Positions 20,462 through 30,044 are shown, numbered from the stretch's first letter. The stretch: 64,000 nt of DNA from Pseudoalteromonas luteoviolacea (GCF_001696455.1 NZ_MAUJ01000010.1:86717-150716), one strand, 5' to 3'. Made by a program: numbers and translations. The notes: generated by a model not told the origin, from the sequence alone.

Positions 20462-20827
20462 ATGCTTAAAAGTCTTTTCACTCTGCTGATTTTTATCTCT
20501 GCCGTGTTACTCAGCGCCTGTCACTTTACACCTGGAAAAATTGGTGTCTCAGAAAAATACTATGACTTTGATCATAAAGTACATTACGAACAAACTAAGT
20601 ATAGCGATGACCACTACTATTTGAAGATAAAGTCAGACTCTTACAATCATTTTTTGCAACAAAGTGTGTTTTTATTGCGTCATAGTCAATCTCTCTGTCA
20701 AGGTCGAAAACCGCAACTATTATTGCACGGAGGTGTACAAAAATTTGACCGATTGCCAACAACCCCTCGTGCCTATGAACCAGACTTAAGTGTTGAAGTG
20801 ACTTGCGTCACGAGCGAAAAAGAATAA
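20462..20827 (+). CDS. Small hypothetical lipoprotein
   Basis: A 121-residue protein with a Sec signal ending in the lipobox LLSAC (Cys20), then a soluble domain with two further cysteines (around residues 79 and 116) that could form a disulfide. I do not recognise the family. It stands alone, divergent from the TerB-like gene. Confidence 0.7.
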   Translation: MLKSLFTLLIFISAVLLSACHFTPGKIGVSEKYYDFDHKVHYEQTKYSDDHYYLKIKSDSYNHFLQQSVFLLRHSQSLCQGRKPQLLLHGGVQKFDRLPTTPRAYEPDLSVEVTCVTSEKE

Positions 20828-20878
20828 ATAATTTGACGAGCGCACTTCAGATGAGTGCGCTAAACACTAAAGGGGATC

Positions 20879-21481
20879 TTAGTCTTTATAACCCCAAGGC
20901 GCTTTTGGCGCTTTTACCGGTTTAGTTAAATCAAAGTCGACTCTAAATTCACGCCCTTCACGTACTAAACGATAAGTAAACTTATCGTCATAGATGAACA
21001 TTTGCCAAGTATTACCTATCGACTGTGGGATCTCTTGGGCGATAAATAACTCTTTTGAATACTGATCAGCCGGGAATGATTGTACGGTGTCAAAGCCCGC
21101 ATCGACCGTGTGGCCGCCGTACATGGTTGACGCATCGTCGCTACCATCTTTATGGCGGTGGTCGTGCTTTAAGCTTAACCCGCTCCCTGTCTTAGTGATG
21201 ATCCACGTACGTGATGCATCTTTACCAACGTGGAATGGCACTTGAAGTTCACGCTCATTGCAACGGCGAACATGCATCACCAATCGCGCTTCACTAAATG
21301 AACTTGGCCCTTGGTTATCAACCGTCACTTTCCCTTCGTAAGCTTTACCACAGTGCGCTTTAATTCTGTCAAAAAACGCATCATGAGTCGGGATTGATAC
21401 CAAGGGTGCTGGTCGAGCAATGGCCGTGCTACTCGCAACTAAGGTTGCTGCAACCATAAGAGAGGCAGAGAACTTATTCAT
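20879..21481 (-). CDS. Hypothetical secreted protein
   Basis: About 200 residues. The start at 21481 is chosen because AGGAA lies just upstream and a signal peptide follows (TLVASSTAIARP). A longer frame would begin inside leuD. The mature part has a Cys pair (HCGKAY and RRCNE) and a stretch LKHDHRHKDGS. No family was recognised. It follows leuD but is separated from it by a terminator. Confidence 0.7.
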   Translation of the reverse strand: MNKFSASLMVAATLVASSTAIARPAPLVSIPTHDAFFDRIKAHCGKAYEGKVTVDNQGPSSFSEARLVMHVRRCNERELQVPFHVGKDASRTWIITKTGSGLSLKHDHRHKDGSDDASTMYGGHTVDAGFDTVQSFPADQYSKELFIAQEIPQSIGNTWQMFIYDDKFTYRLVREGREFRVDFDLTKPVKAPKAPWGYKD

Positions 21482-21502
21482 TGAAGTGTTCCTAAATATG
21501 AA

Positions 21503-21530
21503 AAGCCAAAGGCTAAAGGGCCTTTGGCTT
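21503..21530 (-). terminator. Terminator after leuD
   Basis: A perfect 10-base stem (AAGCCAAAGG at 21503-21512, CCTTTGGCTT at 21521-21530) with an 8-base loop, followed on the minus strand by TTTTCAT counting the stem end. It ends the leu operon. Confidence 0.7.
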
Positions 21531-21569
21531 AATGGCAAAAAAATGCGATGGTTGCAGTGTCGGTTAAGA

Positions 21570-22169
21570 TTACTGCCAAGGTCTAACGGCTGCGAGTTGC
21601 TGCTCAAAAGCATCGATATGTTGGTTCAGTTGCTCCGTTTCACCAATAAAATCTAATCCGCTTAACAGTCTAGCTTTGATATCTGGACGTACTGAAAATG
21701 GAATAGATGCAAACTGCTCACTGATAATTTGCTGATTCTCAAGATCAATCTCTACATGTATCTGTTCATGCTGATCGCACAAAGCAAACAAATCATCGAG
21801 TGTTTTCGCGTCCAGAGCAATGCACAACATTTGATTGTTGCCACAGTTATTGAAAAATATATCAGCAAAACTTTCGGCCAAAATAATCGTGAAGCCGTAC
21901 TGCTTTAATGCCCACGGCGCATGTTCACGTGAGGAACCACAGCCAAAATTATCACGGGTCAATAATACCGTTGCACCTTGGTAACGCGGGTAATTTAAAA
22001 CAAACTCAGGATCTGCATCACCGCTGTCCAAATAACGCCAATCATAAAATAGCGCCTTATCAAAACCCTCTCGACTCGTCGAAGTTAAAAACTGCTTTGG
22101 AATAATCTGGTCAGTATCCACATTGTTTTTATCCAAAGGTGCCATTAGTCCAGTGTGATAGATACTCAT
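21570..22169 (-). CDS. leuD: 3-isopropylmalate dehydratase small subunit
   Basis: A 199-residue protein, the family's usual size. It has NNVDTDQIIPKQFL near residue 15 and the NFGCGSSREHAPWAL motif near 75. With LeuC it isomerises 2- to 3-isopropylmalate in leucine synthesis. Its ATG overlaps the leuC stop by four bases (ATGA), implying coupled translation. Confidence 0.97.
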   Translation of the reverse strand: MSIYHTGLMAPLDKNNVDTDQIIPKQFLTSTSREGFDKALFYDWRYLDSGDADPEFVLNYPRYQGATVLLTRDNFGCGSSREHAPWALKQYGFTIILAESFADIFFNNCGNNQMLCIALDAKTLDDLFALCDQHEQIHVEIDLENQQIISEQFASIPFSVRPDIKARLLSGLDFIGETEQLNQHIDAFEQQLAAVRPWQ

Positions 22170-23569
22170 GCTTGTGCTCCTCGGATATCAGTAAAGTGCC
22201 CGGCAATCGCCGCCGCTGCCGCCATTGCAGGACTCACAAGGTGGGTGCGTCCACCTCGCCCTTGGCGACCCTCAAAATTTCGATTTGAAGTGGAGGCGCA
22301 GCGCTTCCCTGAACCAAGTCGATCGTCATTCATGGCGAGACACATAGAGCAGCCAGGCTCTCGCCACTCAAAACCTGCAGCGACAAAAATATCCGCCAAC
22401 CCTTCCTCTTCGGCTTGCTGTTTGACCAAGCCAGAGCCGGGCACAATTAACGCTTCTACGCCATCAGCCACTGTTTGCCCTTTTACAATCTCTGCTGCCG
22501 CACGTAAATCTTCAATACGACTATTGGTACAAGAACCAATAAATACGGTATCCACTTTTGCGTCAGACAGTTTTTGCCCAGCTTCCAGCCCCATATATTT
22601 CAAAGCGGAACGCATTGAATCGGCCTTAATTAAATCCTGTTCTTTATCGGGATCTGGGATAGGCTCATCAATGCCTATCACCTGCTCTGGACTTGTGCCC
22701 CATGTCACTTGCGGCTGAATATCTTGTGCAGCCATTTCAACAACACGATCGAACTTCGCCCCCTCATCTGAGTGGAGCGTTTTCCAGTAATCGACAGCCT
22801 GTGCAAACTCATCACCTTTGGGCGCAAATGGACGACCCTCTAAATAGGCATAAGTGGTTTCATCAGGCGCAATTAAACCAGCTTTAGCGCCCATCTCAAT
22901 GCTCATATTACACAGCGTCATGCGCGATTCCATTGACAGAGACTCTATGGCACTGCCACAAAACTCTGCTACATAACCTGTTCCACCAGCGGTGCCTAAC
23001 TCACCAATCACAGCCATAATTAAGTCTTTTGCGGTGACGGTTGGACGCAACTGACCATTAATTTGGATTTTTAGAGATTTCGCTTTTTTCTGTTGTAGTG
23101 TTTGAGTCGCCAGTACATGCTCCACTTCTGAGGTGCCAATACCATGTGCTAATGCCCCAAAAGCGCCATGGGTAGAAGTGTGACTATCACCACATACAAT
23201 CGTTGTGCCCGGTAAGGTTATGCCTTGCTCAGGCCCCATAACATGTACAATCCCTTGGTTTATAGACTCTAAATCGTACAGTCGAACACCAAACTCTTTG
23301 CAGTTTTCTGCCAACGCTTGCAGCTGGTTTTTACTCACTTCGCTGGCCGCGTCAATTGAGCGGCTTTTTGTCGACACATTGTGATCCATCGTTGCAAAGG
23401 TTTTTTCAGGACAACGTACTGGACGGTTTTTCTCGCGTAGCCCCGCAAATGCCTGTGGAGAAGTGACCTCATGGACTAAGTGCCTATCCACGTAAAGTAA
23501 GTCGGTTTGCTCATTAATTTTGGCAACCACATGGGCTTGCCATATTTTGTCGTATAAAGTTTGTGCCAC
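22166..23569 (-). CDS. leuC: 3-isopropylmalate dehydratase large subunit
   Basis: A 467-residue aconitase-family protein. Visible signatures are CGDSHTSTHGAFGALAHGIG and GSCTNSRIEDLRAAA, and the [4Fe-4S] cysteines lie in GSCTN and GCSMCLAM. It forms the isomerase with LeuD. It lies 49 bases downstream of leuB in the leuA-B-C-D operon. Confidence 0.97.
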   Translation of the reverse strand: MAQTLYDKIWQAHVVAKINEQTDLLYVDRHLVHEVTSPQAFAGLREKNRPVRCPEKTFATMDHNVSTKSRSIDAASEVSKNQLQALAENCKEFGVRLYDLESINQGIVHVMGPEQGITLPGTTIVCGDSHTSTHGAFGALAHGIGTSEVEHVLATQTLQQKKAKSLKIQINGQLRPTVTAKDLIMAVIGELGTAGGTGYVAEFCGSAIESLSMESRMTLCNMSIEMGAKAGLIAPDETTYAYLEGRPFAPKGDEFAQAVDYWKTLHSDEGAKFDRVVEMAAQDIQPQVTWGTSPEQVIGIDEPIPDPDKEQDLIKADSMRSALKYMGLEAGQKLSDAKVDTVFIGSCTNSRIEDLRAAAEIVKGQTVADGVEALIVPGSGLVKQQAEEEGLADIFVAAGFEWREPGCSMCLAMNDDRLGSGKRCASTSNRNFEGRQGRGGRTHLVSPAMAAAAAIAGHFTDIRGAQA

Positions 23570-23618
23570 TTGCTACATCCTTTCTTTAAACGCTAAATTA
23601 CGCATTCATGGTTTATTA

Positions 23619-24695
23619 CTAGATGCGATTCACAATCGCTTGAGCAACATCCAAAGTTGTGTATGCCGCCTGTGGGTAAATATCTGGGGTACCAATCCCC
23701 TGAGCCACGGCTTCAGCTACCGCTTTTTCGATACGTCTAGCAGCTTCATCTTCGCCTAATGAATAGCGCAACATCAGTGCTGCACTTAAGATTTGTGCGA
23801 TTGGATTGGCTATTCCCTGCCCCGCAATATCAGGCGCCGAACCGCCCGCAGGCTCGTATAAACCAAACCCTGACTGGTTTAAGCTTGCCGAGGGCAATAG
23901 CCCCATCGAGCCCGTGATCATGGCGCACTCATCCGATAAAATGTCGCCAAACAAGTTGTCGCACAACAGCACATCAAATTGGCTGGGTTGCTTCACCAAT
24001 TGCATGGCTGCGTTATCAATGTAGATATGATCTAGCGTGACATCTGGGTACTCTTTACTCACCTCTATAACCACTTCACGCCATAAGACGCTGGACGCCA
24101 ATACATTGGACTTATCTACCGATGTCACATGATTACTGCGTAACCTTGCCGCTTCAAAGGCAAAGCGTGCAATGCGTTCAATCTCTTTGCGGCTATATTT
24201 CTGCGTATCAAACGCATACTCTTCTTCACCACTGCCATCACGCCCTTTATCACCGAAGTAAATCCCGCCAGTCAGCTCTCTAACACATAAAATATCAAAG
24301 CCCTGCGCACTAATATCAGCACGCAGTGGTGATGCCGCGCTCAGTGCAGGCAGCAGTTGTGCTGGTCTCAGGTTGCAAAACAAGCCAAAGTGCTTACGTA
24401 GCGGCAATAAAGACGCGCGCTCAGGTTGTTGTTCTGGTGGTAAATCCGCCCATTTAGGACCGCCAACTGAACCAAAAAGAATCGCATCTGCGGCTTCACA
24501 TGCCGCTAATGTTTGTGCGGGTAACGCCTGACCAAATTCATCAATGGCAGCACCGCCAATCGCTTGCGGTACCAAGTCTAAGTGAAACGCAAACTCTTTA
24601 CTCACGCGATTTAACACCAGCTCTGCAGCTGCCATTACTTCAGGGCCAATGCCATCCCCCGCTAGAACTGCGACCTGATAACTTTTCTGACTCAT
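23619..24695 (-). CDS. leuB: 3-isopropylmalate dehydrogenase
   Basis: A 358-residue NAD-dependent decarboxylating dehydrogenase. It shows GDGIGPEVMAAAE at the N-terminus, RELTGGIYFG and the GSMGLLPSASL region, all typical of LeuB. It oxidises 3-isopropylmalate to 2-oxoisocaproate. Its ATG overlaps the leuA stop by four bases. Confidence 0.97.
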   Translation of the reverse strand: MSQKSYQVAVLAGDGIGPEVMAAAELVLNRVSKEFAFHLDLVPQAIGGAAIDEFGQALPAQTLAACEAADAILFGSVGGPKWADLPPEQQPERASLLPLRKHFGLFCNLRPAQLLPALSAASPLRADISAQGFDILCVRELTGGIYFGDKGRDGSGEEEYAFDTQKYSRKEIERIARFAFEAARLRSNHVTSVDKSNVLASSVLWREVVIEVSKEYPDVTLDHIYIDNAAMQLVKQPSQFDVLLCDNLFGDILSDECAMITGSMGLLPSASLNQSGFGLYEPAGGSAPDIAGQGIANPIAQILSAALMLRYSLGEDEAARRIEKAVAEAVAQGIGTPDIYPQAAYTTLDVAQAIVNRI

Positions 24696-26239
24696 CCTGC
24701 TTTCCTTTGTTGCTTTAGATCCGACACTTTGCGTGCCCTATCAATTAAGTTGTATACACGTATCATCGCCCTGACAGATGCTTCAACCACATCTGCTGCC
24801 AAGCCCGCACCGTGATATTGGCGGCCATCAAACTTGGCGATGATATTGACTTGGCCCAGTGAACTTGCACCTTGACCTGTTGCTTCTAAGTTGTATTCGA
24901 TTACTTCAACTGCTTGCCCTGTTATGCGCTCAATGGCCAAAAACGCAGCTTCTACTGGGCCATTACCCGTCGCAGCTTCTTGACACAAGTCATCACCCAG
25001 ACTCATGCCCACTGTTGCACTGGCAATAGATTGAGAGTTCGATGATGCGTTTACAAATTGCAGCTGATAAAACTCATCCTGCTCAGCTAACTTGTTGAAG
25101 TGGATCATCGCTTCAAGGTCATAGTCGTAAACGGTGCCCTTTTGATCTGCCAATTCTAAGAAACTGGTATAAAGCTGATCCATATCGTAATCTTCGGCTT
25201 GGTAGCCCAATTCAGACAAACGATGTTCGATAACATGGCGTCCCGAGCGAGACGTCATATTGAGTTGATTGTTTGGCACCCCCACGGTTTCGGGTGCCAT
25301 GATTTCATAGGTATTTTGCGCTTTTAAAACACCGTCTTGGTGAATGCCCGAGCTGTGTGCAAACGCATTTTCCCCAACGATGGCCTTGTTTGGCTGTACT
25401 GGCATATTGCATATTGTTGCAACCTGCCGCGATGCCCGGTAAATCTCTTCACTGCGAATATCCGTATGCACCTTCAAGTGGTCTTGGCGCATTTGCATAA
25501 TCATCGCCACTTCTTCTAGTGAGCAGTTGCCCGCGCGCTCACCAATGCCATTGATGGTACATTCAATTTGTCTTGCACCGGCTTGCACTGCCGCAATAGA
25601 ATTTGCCACTGCCAAGCCCAAATCATTGTGGCAATGTACGCTTAAGCGGGCTTTATCAATGTTTGCGACGTTATTGCGCAAATGATGGATAATTGCCGCG
25701 TACTCATCGGGGGTGGTGTAACCCACAGTATCAGGAATATTGATGGTTGTTGCACCCGCACTGATTGCTCGATCAACCACTTTGCATAAATCGTCAAAGG
25801 GAGTTCGACCCGCATCTTCACATGAAAATTCGACATCATCGGTATATTGAAGTGCTTGCTTTATCGAACGTTCAGCCATTTCAATGACGTCATCTAGGGA
25901 CTTGCGCAACTTGTGCTTTAAATGCAGCGGGCTGGTCGCAATGAAAGTATGGATGCGCGGCTGCTGAGCGCCCTTTAACGCCAGACCACAGGCCTCAATA
26001 TCTTTTGGCATCGCGCGAGCTAGCCCGCAAATAGCAGGGCCTTTAACCTCATTCGCAATACGCTGCACCGCTCTAAAGTCCGCAGGGCTTGATACTGGAA
26101 ACCCAACTTCCATCACATCTACATTGAGTCGACTAATGGTGTGCGCTAATTGAATCTTATCTTCTTCGGTTAAGCTGGCTTTTAAAGCCTGCTCGCCATC
26201 TCTTAATGTTGTATCAAAAATCCAGACCTTGTCCTGCAT
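24692..26239 (-). CDS. leuA: 2-isopropylmalate synthase
   Basis: About 515 residues. It starts MQDKVWIFDTTLRDGEQ, with the catalytic DTTLRDGEQ motif; HCHNDLGLAVAN and GIGERAGNCSLEE follow, and a C-terminal leucine-binding regulatory domain ends the protein. It condenses acetyl-CoA with 2-oxoisovalerate, the committed step. I chose ATG 26239 because AGGAAATAGGA lies directly upstream; a longer frame begins six codons earlier. It is preceded by a leader peptide and an attenuator, and leucine should also inhibit the enzyme. Confidence 0.97.
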   Translation of the reverse strand: MQDKVWIFDTTLRDGEQALKASLTEEDKIQLAHTISRLNVDVMEVGFPVSSPADFRAVQRIANEVKGPAICGLARAMPKDIEACGLALKGAQQPRIHTFIATSPLHLKHKLRKSLDDVIEMAERSIKQALQYTDDVEFSCEDAGRTPFDDLCKVVDRAISAGATTINIPDTVGYTTPDEYAAIIHHLRNNVANIDKARLSVHCHNDLGLAVANSIAAVQAGARQIECTINGIGERAGNCSLEEVAMIMQMRQDHLKVHTDIRSEEIYRASRQVATICNMPVQPNKAIVGENAFAHSSGIHQDGVLKAQNTYEIMAPETVGVPNNQLNMTSRSGRHVIEHRLSELGYQAEDYDMDQLYTSFLELADQKGTVYDYDLEAMIHFNKLAEQDEFYQLQFVNASSNSQSIASATVGMSLGDDLCQEAATGNGPVEAAFLAIERITGQAVEVIEYNLEATGQGASSLGQVNIIAKFDGRQYHGAGLAADVVEASVRAMIRVYNLIDRARKVSDLKQQRKAG

Positions 26240-26260
26240 TCCTATTTCCTCGCGCAAAAT

Positions 26261-26287
26261 AAAAAACCCCGCTCTATGGCGGGGTTT
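26261..26287 (-). terminator. leu operon attenuator terminator
   Basis: The stem CCCCGC (26267-26272) / GCGGGG (26279-26284) is followed on the minus strand by a T run. It lies between the leader peptide and leuA, where a transcription attenuator is expected. Confidence 0.9.
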
Positions 26288-26313
26288 GCTATTTGGTTGC
26301 TCACGACACGCAA

Positions 26314-26385
26314 CTAAGCCCCGCCCTTACTTAAAGTAAGCAGTAAGAGGTTAAGCAAAATTGACAGTAGCGTGATATTTTTCAT
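26314..26385 (-). CDS. leuL: leu operon leader peptide
   Basis: A 23-codon ORF, starting MKNITLLSILLN. It contains nine Leu codons, four of them consecutive, and ends TLSKGGA. It lies just upstream of the GC-rich hairpin and T run before leuA. Ribosome stalling at the Leu codons in leucine shortage should block the terminator and allow leuABCD expression. This is the classic amino-acid attenuation layout, read directly from the sequence. Confidence 0.9.
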   Translation of the reverse strand: MKNITLLSILLNLLLLTLSKGGA

Positions 26386-26605
26386 TTGAGCAATCGTACC
26401 TGTTGATGAATTGACTATGTTTTAACACGTGCAAAAACAACAGATCAAGCATAATTTTTTCACAAAACACATGAAAAAGCGGACATTAAAGAAATAAAAA
26501 TCCACAAAGTGCAAGATTTTAAGATTTTACATCCACATACTCACCTAGTTTTAGATTTTAAATAGGTTAATAACCCACTTCATGTGGTTAAAAATTGTGG
26601 ACGAA

Positions 26606-26632
26606 AAAAAACCGCCAATTGGCGGATTTCTT
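26606..26632 (-). terminator. Terminator after fabR
   Basis: The palindrome CCGCCAATTGGCGG (26612-26625) is followed on the minus strand by TTTTTTTTCG. It lies 20-40 bases past the fabR stop. Confidence 0.85.
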
Positions 26633-26649
26633 TTCAAACGCGGGGTCTG

Positions 26650-27270
26650 CTATAAGCTCTTATCGGGCTCTTTTTGATATCCAGATGCCCCTTTAGCGAT
26701 ATAACGTAGTTGCCATATTAAACGCTCAGTTAATTCTTCTCGTTGTTGTGGATCCAGATCGAGCGCTTCAGCACCAGAACTGAATACGATGGTCACCATG
26801 GCTTCCGCTTGCATGTAAGCATGATGTGCTTCGACTTTAGTTTCTGATTCCAAGTAATGCGCTAATTCCAGAATAAAGTGTTTAATTTCGCGTGCTACCG
26901 CGGCGCGAAATGCAGGAGAAGTACCTGAGCGTTCTCTTAGAAGCAGACGAAATTGGTTGCTAGACGTTTCGATGAATTCCATGAAGGTCAGTACAGAGGT
27001 GTTAATCACGCTGCCTCCACTCGCAATACGACGCCTAGCCTGACGCATTAATTGGCGCAGCGTCAAGCCGGCTTCATCGACTAAGGTAAGGCCTAATTCA
27101 TTCATATCTTTGAAGTGGCGATAAAAAGAAGTTGGCGCAATACCCGCTTCTCGAGCGACTTCACGTAAGCTCAGGTTCGAAAAGCTGTGCTCGGCGCTTA
27201 ACTGGTTAAATGCCGCCTCAATCAGCGCCTGTCGCGTTTTTTGTTTTTGTTGTGCACGCACACCCGACAT
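26650..27270 (-). CDS. fabR: TetR-family regulator of unsaturated fatty acid synthesis
   Basis: A 206-residue TetR protein that closely follows E. coli FabR in sequence. The HTH is LSLREVAREAGIAPTSFYRHF (residues about 34-54), then LRQLMRQARRRIA and FRLLLRERSGTS. FabR senses the unsaturated/saturated acyl balance and represses fabA/fabB in E. coli. Here it lies divergent from a fatty-acid desaturase, with an exact operator palindrome between them, so the desaturase is its obvious target. Confidence 0.95.
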   Translation of the reverse strand: MSGVRAQQKQKTRQALIEAAFNQLSAEHSFSNLSLREVAREAGIAPTSFYRHFKDMNELGLTLVDEAGLTLRQLMRQARRRIASGGSVINTSVLTFMEFIETSSNQFRLLLRERSGTSPAFRAAVAREIKHFILELAHYLESETKVEAHHAYMQAEAMVTIVFSSGAEALDLDPQQREELTERLIWQLRYIAKGASGYQKEPDKSL

Positions 27271-27350
27271 GAATGACCCCTTCTAAATTCACTATATTGT
27301 GCTCTTTGGGCAGTCTAATACTTGACGGCGCAAGAATGAAATACTATTTT

Positions 27351-27368
27351 AGCGTACAAGTGTACGCT
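27351..27368. promoter_or_regulatory. FabR/DesT-type operator palindrome
   Basis: AGCGTACAAGTGTACGCT: arms AGCGTACA and TGTACGCT are perfect inverted repeats around a two-base centre. This has the form of known FabR operators. It lies 13 bases before the desaturase start and 80 bases from the fabR start, so it can control both. Confidence 0.85.
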
Positions 27369-27381
27369 GAGATTTTAAAAA

Positions 27382-28515
27382 ATGAAAAAACCGCCGATTA
27401 TTTGGACTAATGTAATATTTTTTAGTCTGTCGTTTTTAGCCGCCGTCACCCTCGTCCCTTGGTATGGGTATGAGTATGGTTATACCCTGACCCACTGGGT
27501 CGCATTTATCGCCTGTATGTTTTATGCAGGCATGTCGATTACTGCGGGTTACCACCGTCTCTGGGCACATAAAGCCTATGAAACCCACCCAATAATCCAG
27601 GTATTTTTTGCTTTGGGCGGCGCATTTGCGCTGCAAAATAGTATTTTACATTGGAGCAGTGATCATCGAGTGCACCACGGTCAGGTTGATGATCCAGTTA
27701 AAGATCCGTATGCCGCAACCCGTGGTTTTTGGTATAGCCACATAGGTTGGATGTTAAGAGACTACCAAGGCGACGGCTACGGTGATTATAGTAATGCACG
27801 AGATTTACAGCGTAACAAAATCGTGATGTGGCAGCACAAACACTATTTAAAATTGGTACTGCTCACCAATATTGGTATTCCGCTGCTGCTGGGTTTGGCC
27901 CTTGGCGATATCTTTGGCATGCTACTGCTGGCCGGTGTACTACGCTTAGTATTAAGTCAACACTTCACCTTTTTTATTAACTCTTTGGCGCACATATGGG
28001 GCAGTCGTCCATACACTGAAAAAAATACAGCAAGAGACAACGGCTTCTTGGCATTGCTGACTTACGGTGAGGGATACCACAACTTCCATCATATTTTTGC
28101 CAGTGACTATCGCAACGGCATTCGCTGGTATCATTACGATCCAACCAAATGGATGATCCGCGCGCTGGCCTATTTGGGCTTAGCCAGCAAACTCAAGCGT
28201 ACACCTGTTGAACGCATTGAAAAAGCCAAAGCAGAAACGCTTTTGAACAAAACAAAAGTTACGCTCGCAAAATTGCCTTTAGCCCAAGATAAGCTTACAT
28301 TGTTACAACAAGAATATGATTTGCTTCTGAAAAAGCTTCAGCACTTCTGTGCGATACAAAAGCAAGTACTGGAAGCGAAAAAACATGCCGTGTTAGAACA
28401 ATGCGAACAATCAGCTCTGCACAAACAGTATTTGGAGTTAGAACAAGCTTGGCATACACAAAAACAGGCGTGGTTAGCACTTAACTCGAGGCTGTTAAAA
28501 GGCGCGGCAAGTTAG
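27382..28515 (+). CDS. Membrane fatty acyl desaturase (delta-9 type)
   Basis: A 377-residue integral membrane di-iron desaturase. It has two hydrophobic hairpins and the three His boxes: HRLWAH (near residue 58), HRVHH (near 95) and HNFHH (near 233). It introduces a double bond into saturated acyl chains, adjusting membrane fluidity. Residues after about 280 form a long Lys/Glu/Gln-rich helical, probably coiled-coil, tail that is longer than in many homologues. The FabR palindrome sits in its promoter region. sthA follows after 45 bases and is probably co-transcribed. Confidence 0.93.
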   Translation: MKKPPIIWTNVIFFSLSFLAAVTLVPWYGYEYGYTLTHWVAFIACMFYAGMSITAGYHRLWAHKAYETHPIIQVFFALGGAFALQNSILHWSSDHRVHHGQVDDPVKDPYAATRGFWYSHIGWMLRDYQGDGYGDYSNARDLQRNKIVMWQHKHYLKLVLLTNIGIPLLLGLALGDIFGMLLLAGVLRLVLSQHFTFFINSLAHIWGSRPYTEKNTARDNGFLALLTYGEGYHNFHHIFASDYRNGIRWYHYDPTKWMIRALAYLGLASKLKRTPVERIEKAKAETLLNKTKVTLAKLPLAQDKLTLLQQEYDLLLKKLQHFCAIQKQVLEAKKHAVLEQCEQSALHKQYLELEQAWHTQKQAWLALNSRLLKGAAS

Positions 28516-28560
28516 CCCCATGCTGTACCGACGCCTCCCAATAGCAAGTAAGGCGAGGCC

Positions 28561-29997
28561 GTGACAAAATCTAAAGACAAACCAACAGACACTCCTACAA
28601 AGTCATATCAGTATGACGCCATCATCATAGGTACTGGACCCGGTGGCGAAGGCGCCGCAATGAATTTGTCAAAAAGCCAGAAAAAAGTAGCCGTAATCGA
28701 AAAGCAAACCTCGGTCGGCGGCGGTTGTGTGCACTGGGGTACCATTCCATCAAAAGCATTGCGACACTCAGTCAGTCGACTTATCGAATATAAAGCCAAT
28801 CCACTTTACCGATTTACCGAGCGTCCAAAACGGCTCACGTTTCAAGATATTTTGAATCATGCCAGCGACGTTATTGGCAAACAATCGTCACTACGCTCAA
28901 GTTTCTACGACCGTAATCGCATTCATATGTACCAAGGTGAAGCCAGTTTTGTAGACGCCCATACCATTCGTGTTACACACTTAGACGGCTCACAAGATAC
29001 CCTCACAGCGCAAACCATCGTCATCGCTACGGGCTCTCGACCATACCGCCCACCAGGCGTCGACTTCGATCACCCAAGGGTGTACGACAGTGACACGATT
29101 TTAAAGTTAGAACATAATCCACAGCGCGTTATCGTCTATGGTGCAGGGGTGATAGGCTGTGAATATGCGTCAATATTCAAAGGGCTAGGTGCTAAAGTAG
29201 ACCTTATTAATACCCGCGATAGATTACTGTCGTTTATGGATGATGAAATTTCCGATGCACTGAGCTACCACTTTTGGAATAGCGGTATCGTGATCCGCCA
29301 TAACGAAGAATATGCAAAAGTCGAAACCTCTGATCAAGGTGTTATCTTACACCTTCAATCTGGCAAAAAAGTCAAAGCGGATTGTATTCTATGGGCCAAT
29401 GGCCGCACGGGTAATACGGACAGCTTAAACCTTGAAACCGTTGGGTTAAAAGCCGATGGTCGTGGCCAGTTGCGCGTCAATGAGTATTATCAGACTGAAT
29501 TAGATAATATCTACGCAGTCGGTGATGTCATTGGATACCCAAGTTTAGCCAGTGCTGCCTTTGATCAGGGGCGAATTGCAGCCAATGCAATTGCCAATGG
29601 TCAGTGTGACGATCGCTTAATTACCGATATTCCAACTGGCATTTATACCATACCCGAAATGAGCTCAGTGGGAAAAACCGAGCAAGAGCTTACCGCTGCA
29701 AAGATCCCTTATGAGGTGGGTCGCGCCCAGTTTAAACACCTAGCACGGGCACAAATTGCCAGCACAGAAGTGGGCAGTTTAAAAATCTTATTCCACACCA
29801 AAACCAAAGAAATACTGGGCATTCATTGTTTTGGCGAGCGTGCGTCAGAGATTGTCCACATTGGTCAAGCCATCATGGAACAAAAAGGGGAAGGCAATAA
29901 CGTTGAGTATTTTGTCAATACCACCTTCAATTACCCAACGATGGCTGAAGCCTACCGTGTTGCAGCGCTCAATGGCTTGAACAGACTCTGTGACTAG
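28561..29997 (+). CDS. sthA: Soluble pyridine nucleotide transhydrogenase
   Basis: A 478-residue FAD flavoprotein of the disulfide-reductase family. It shows GTGPGGEGAAMN (FAD), GGGCVHWGTIPSKALRH, YGAGVIGCEYASIF (NAD(P)) and IYAVGDVIGYPSLASAAFDQG. The usual CxxxxC redox pair is replaced by Cys-Val-His-Trp-Gly-Thr, as in SthA. It interconverts NADPH and NADH in the cytoplasm. Start is GTG at 28561. Pairing with a FabR-controlled desaturase suggests a link between NADPH supply and desaturation. Confidence 0.95.
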   Translation: MTKSKDKPTDTPTKSYQYDAIIIGTGPGGEGAAMNLSKSQKKVAVIEKQTSVGGGCVHWGTIPSKALRHSVSRLIEYKANPLYRFTERPKRLTFQDILNHASDVIGKQSSLRSSFYDRNRIHMYQGEASFVDAHTIRVTHLDGSQDTLTAQTIVIATGSRPYRPPGVDFDHPRVYDSDTILKLEHNPQRVIVYGAGVIGCEYASIFKGLGAKVDLINTRDRLLSFMDDEISDALSYHFWNSGIVIRHNEEYAKVETSDQGVILHLQSGKKVKADCILWANGRTGNTDSLNLETVGLKADGRGQLRVNEYYQTELDNIYAVGDVIGYPSLASAAFDQGRIAANAIANGQCDDRLITDIPTGIYTIPEMSSVGKTEQELTAAKIPYEVGRAQFKHLARAQIASTEVGSLKILFHTKTKEILGIHCFGERASEIVHIGQAIMEQKGEGNNVEYFVNTTFNYPTMAEAYRVAALNGLNRLCD

Positions 29998-30016
29998 CCC
30001 CCATCAAGTGAAACCG

Positions 30017-30042
30017 TAAGGCTGCGATATAACGCAGCCTTA
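30017..30042. terminator. Hairpin between convergent sthA and barrel gene
   Basis: A perfect 10-base stem (TAAGGCTGCG at 30017-30026, CGCAGCCTTA at 30033-30042) with a 6-base loop. There is no strong T run on either strand, so termination is probable from position rather than proven. Confidence 0.55.
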
Positions 30043-30044
30043 CT

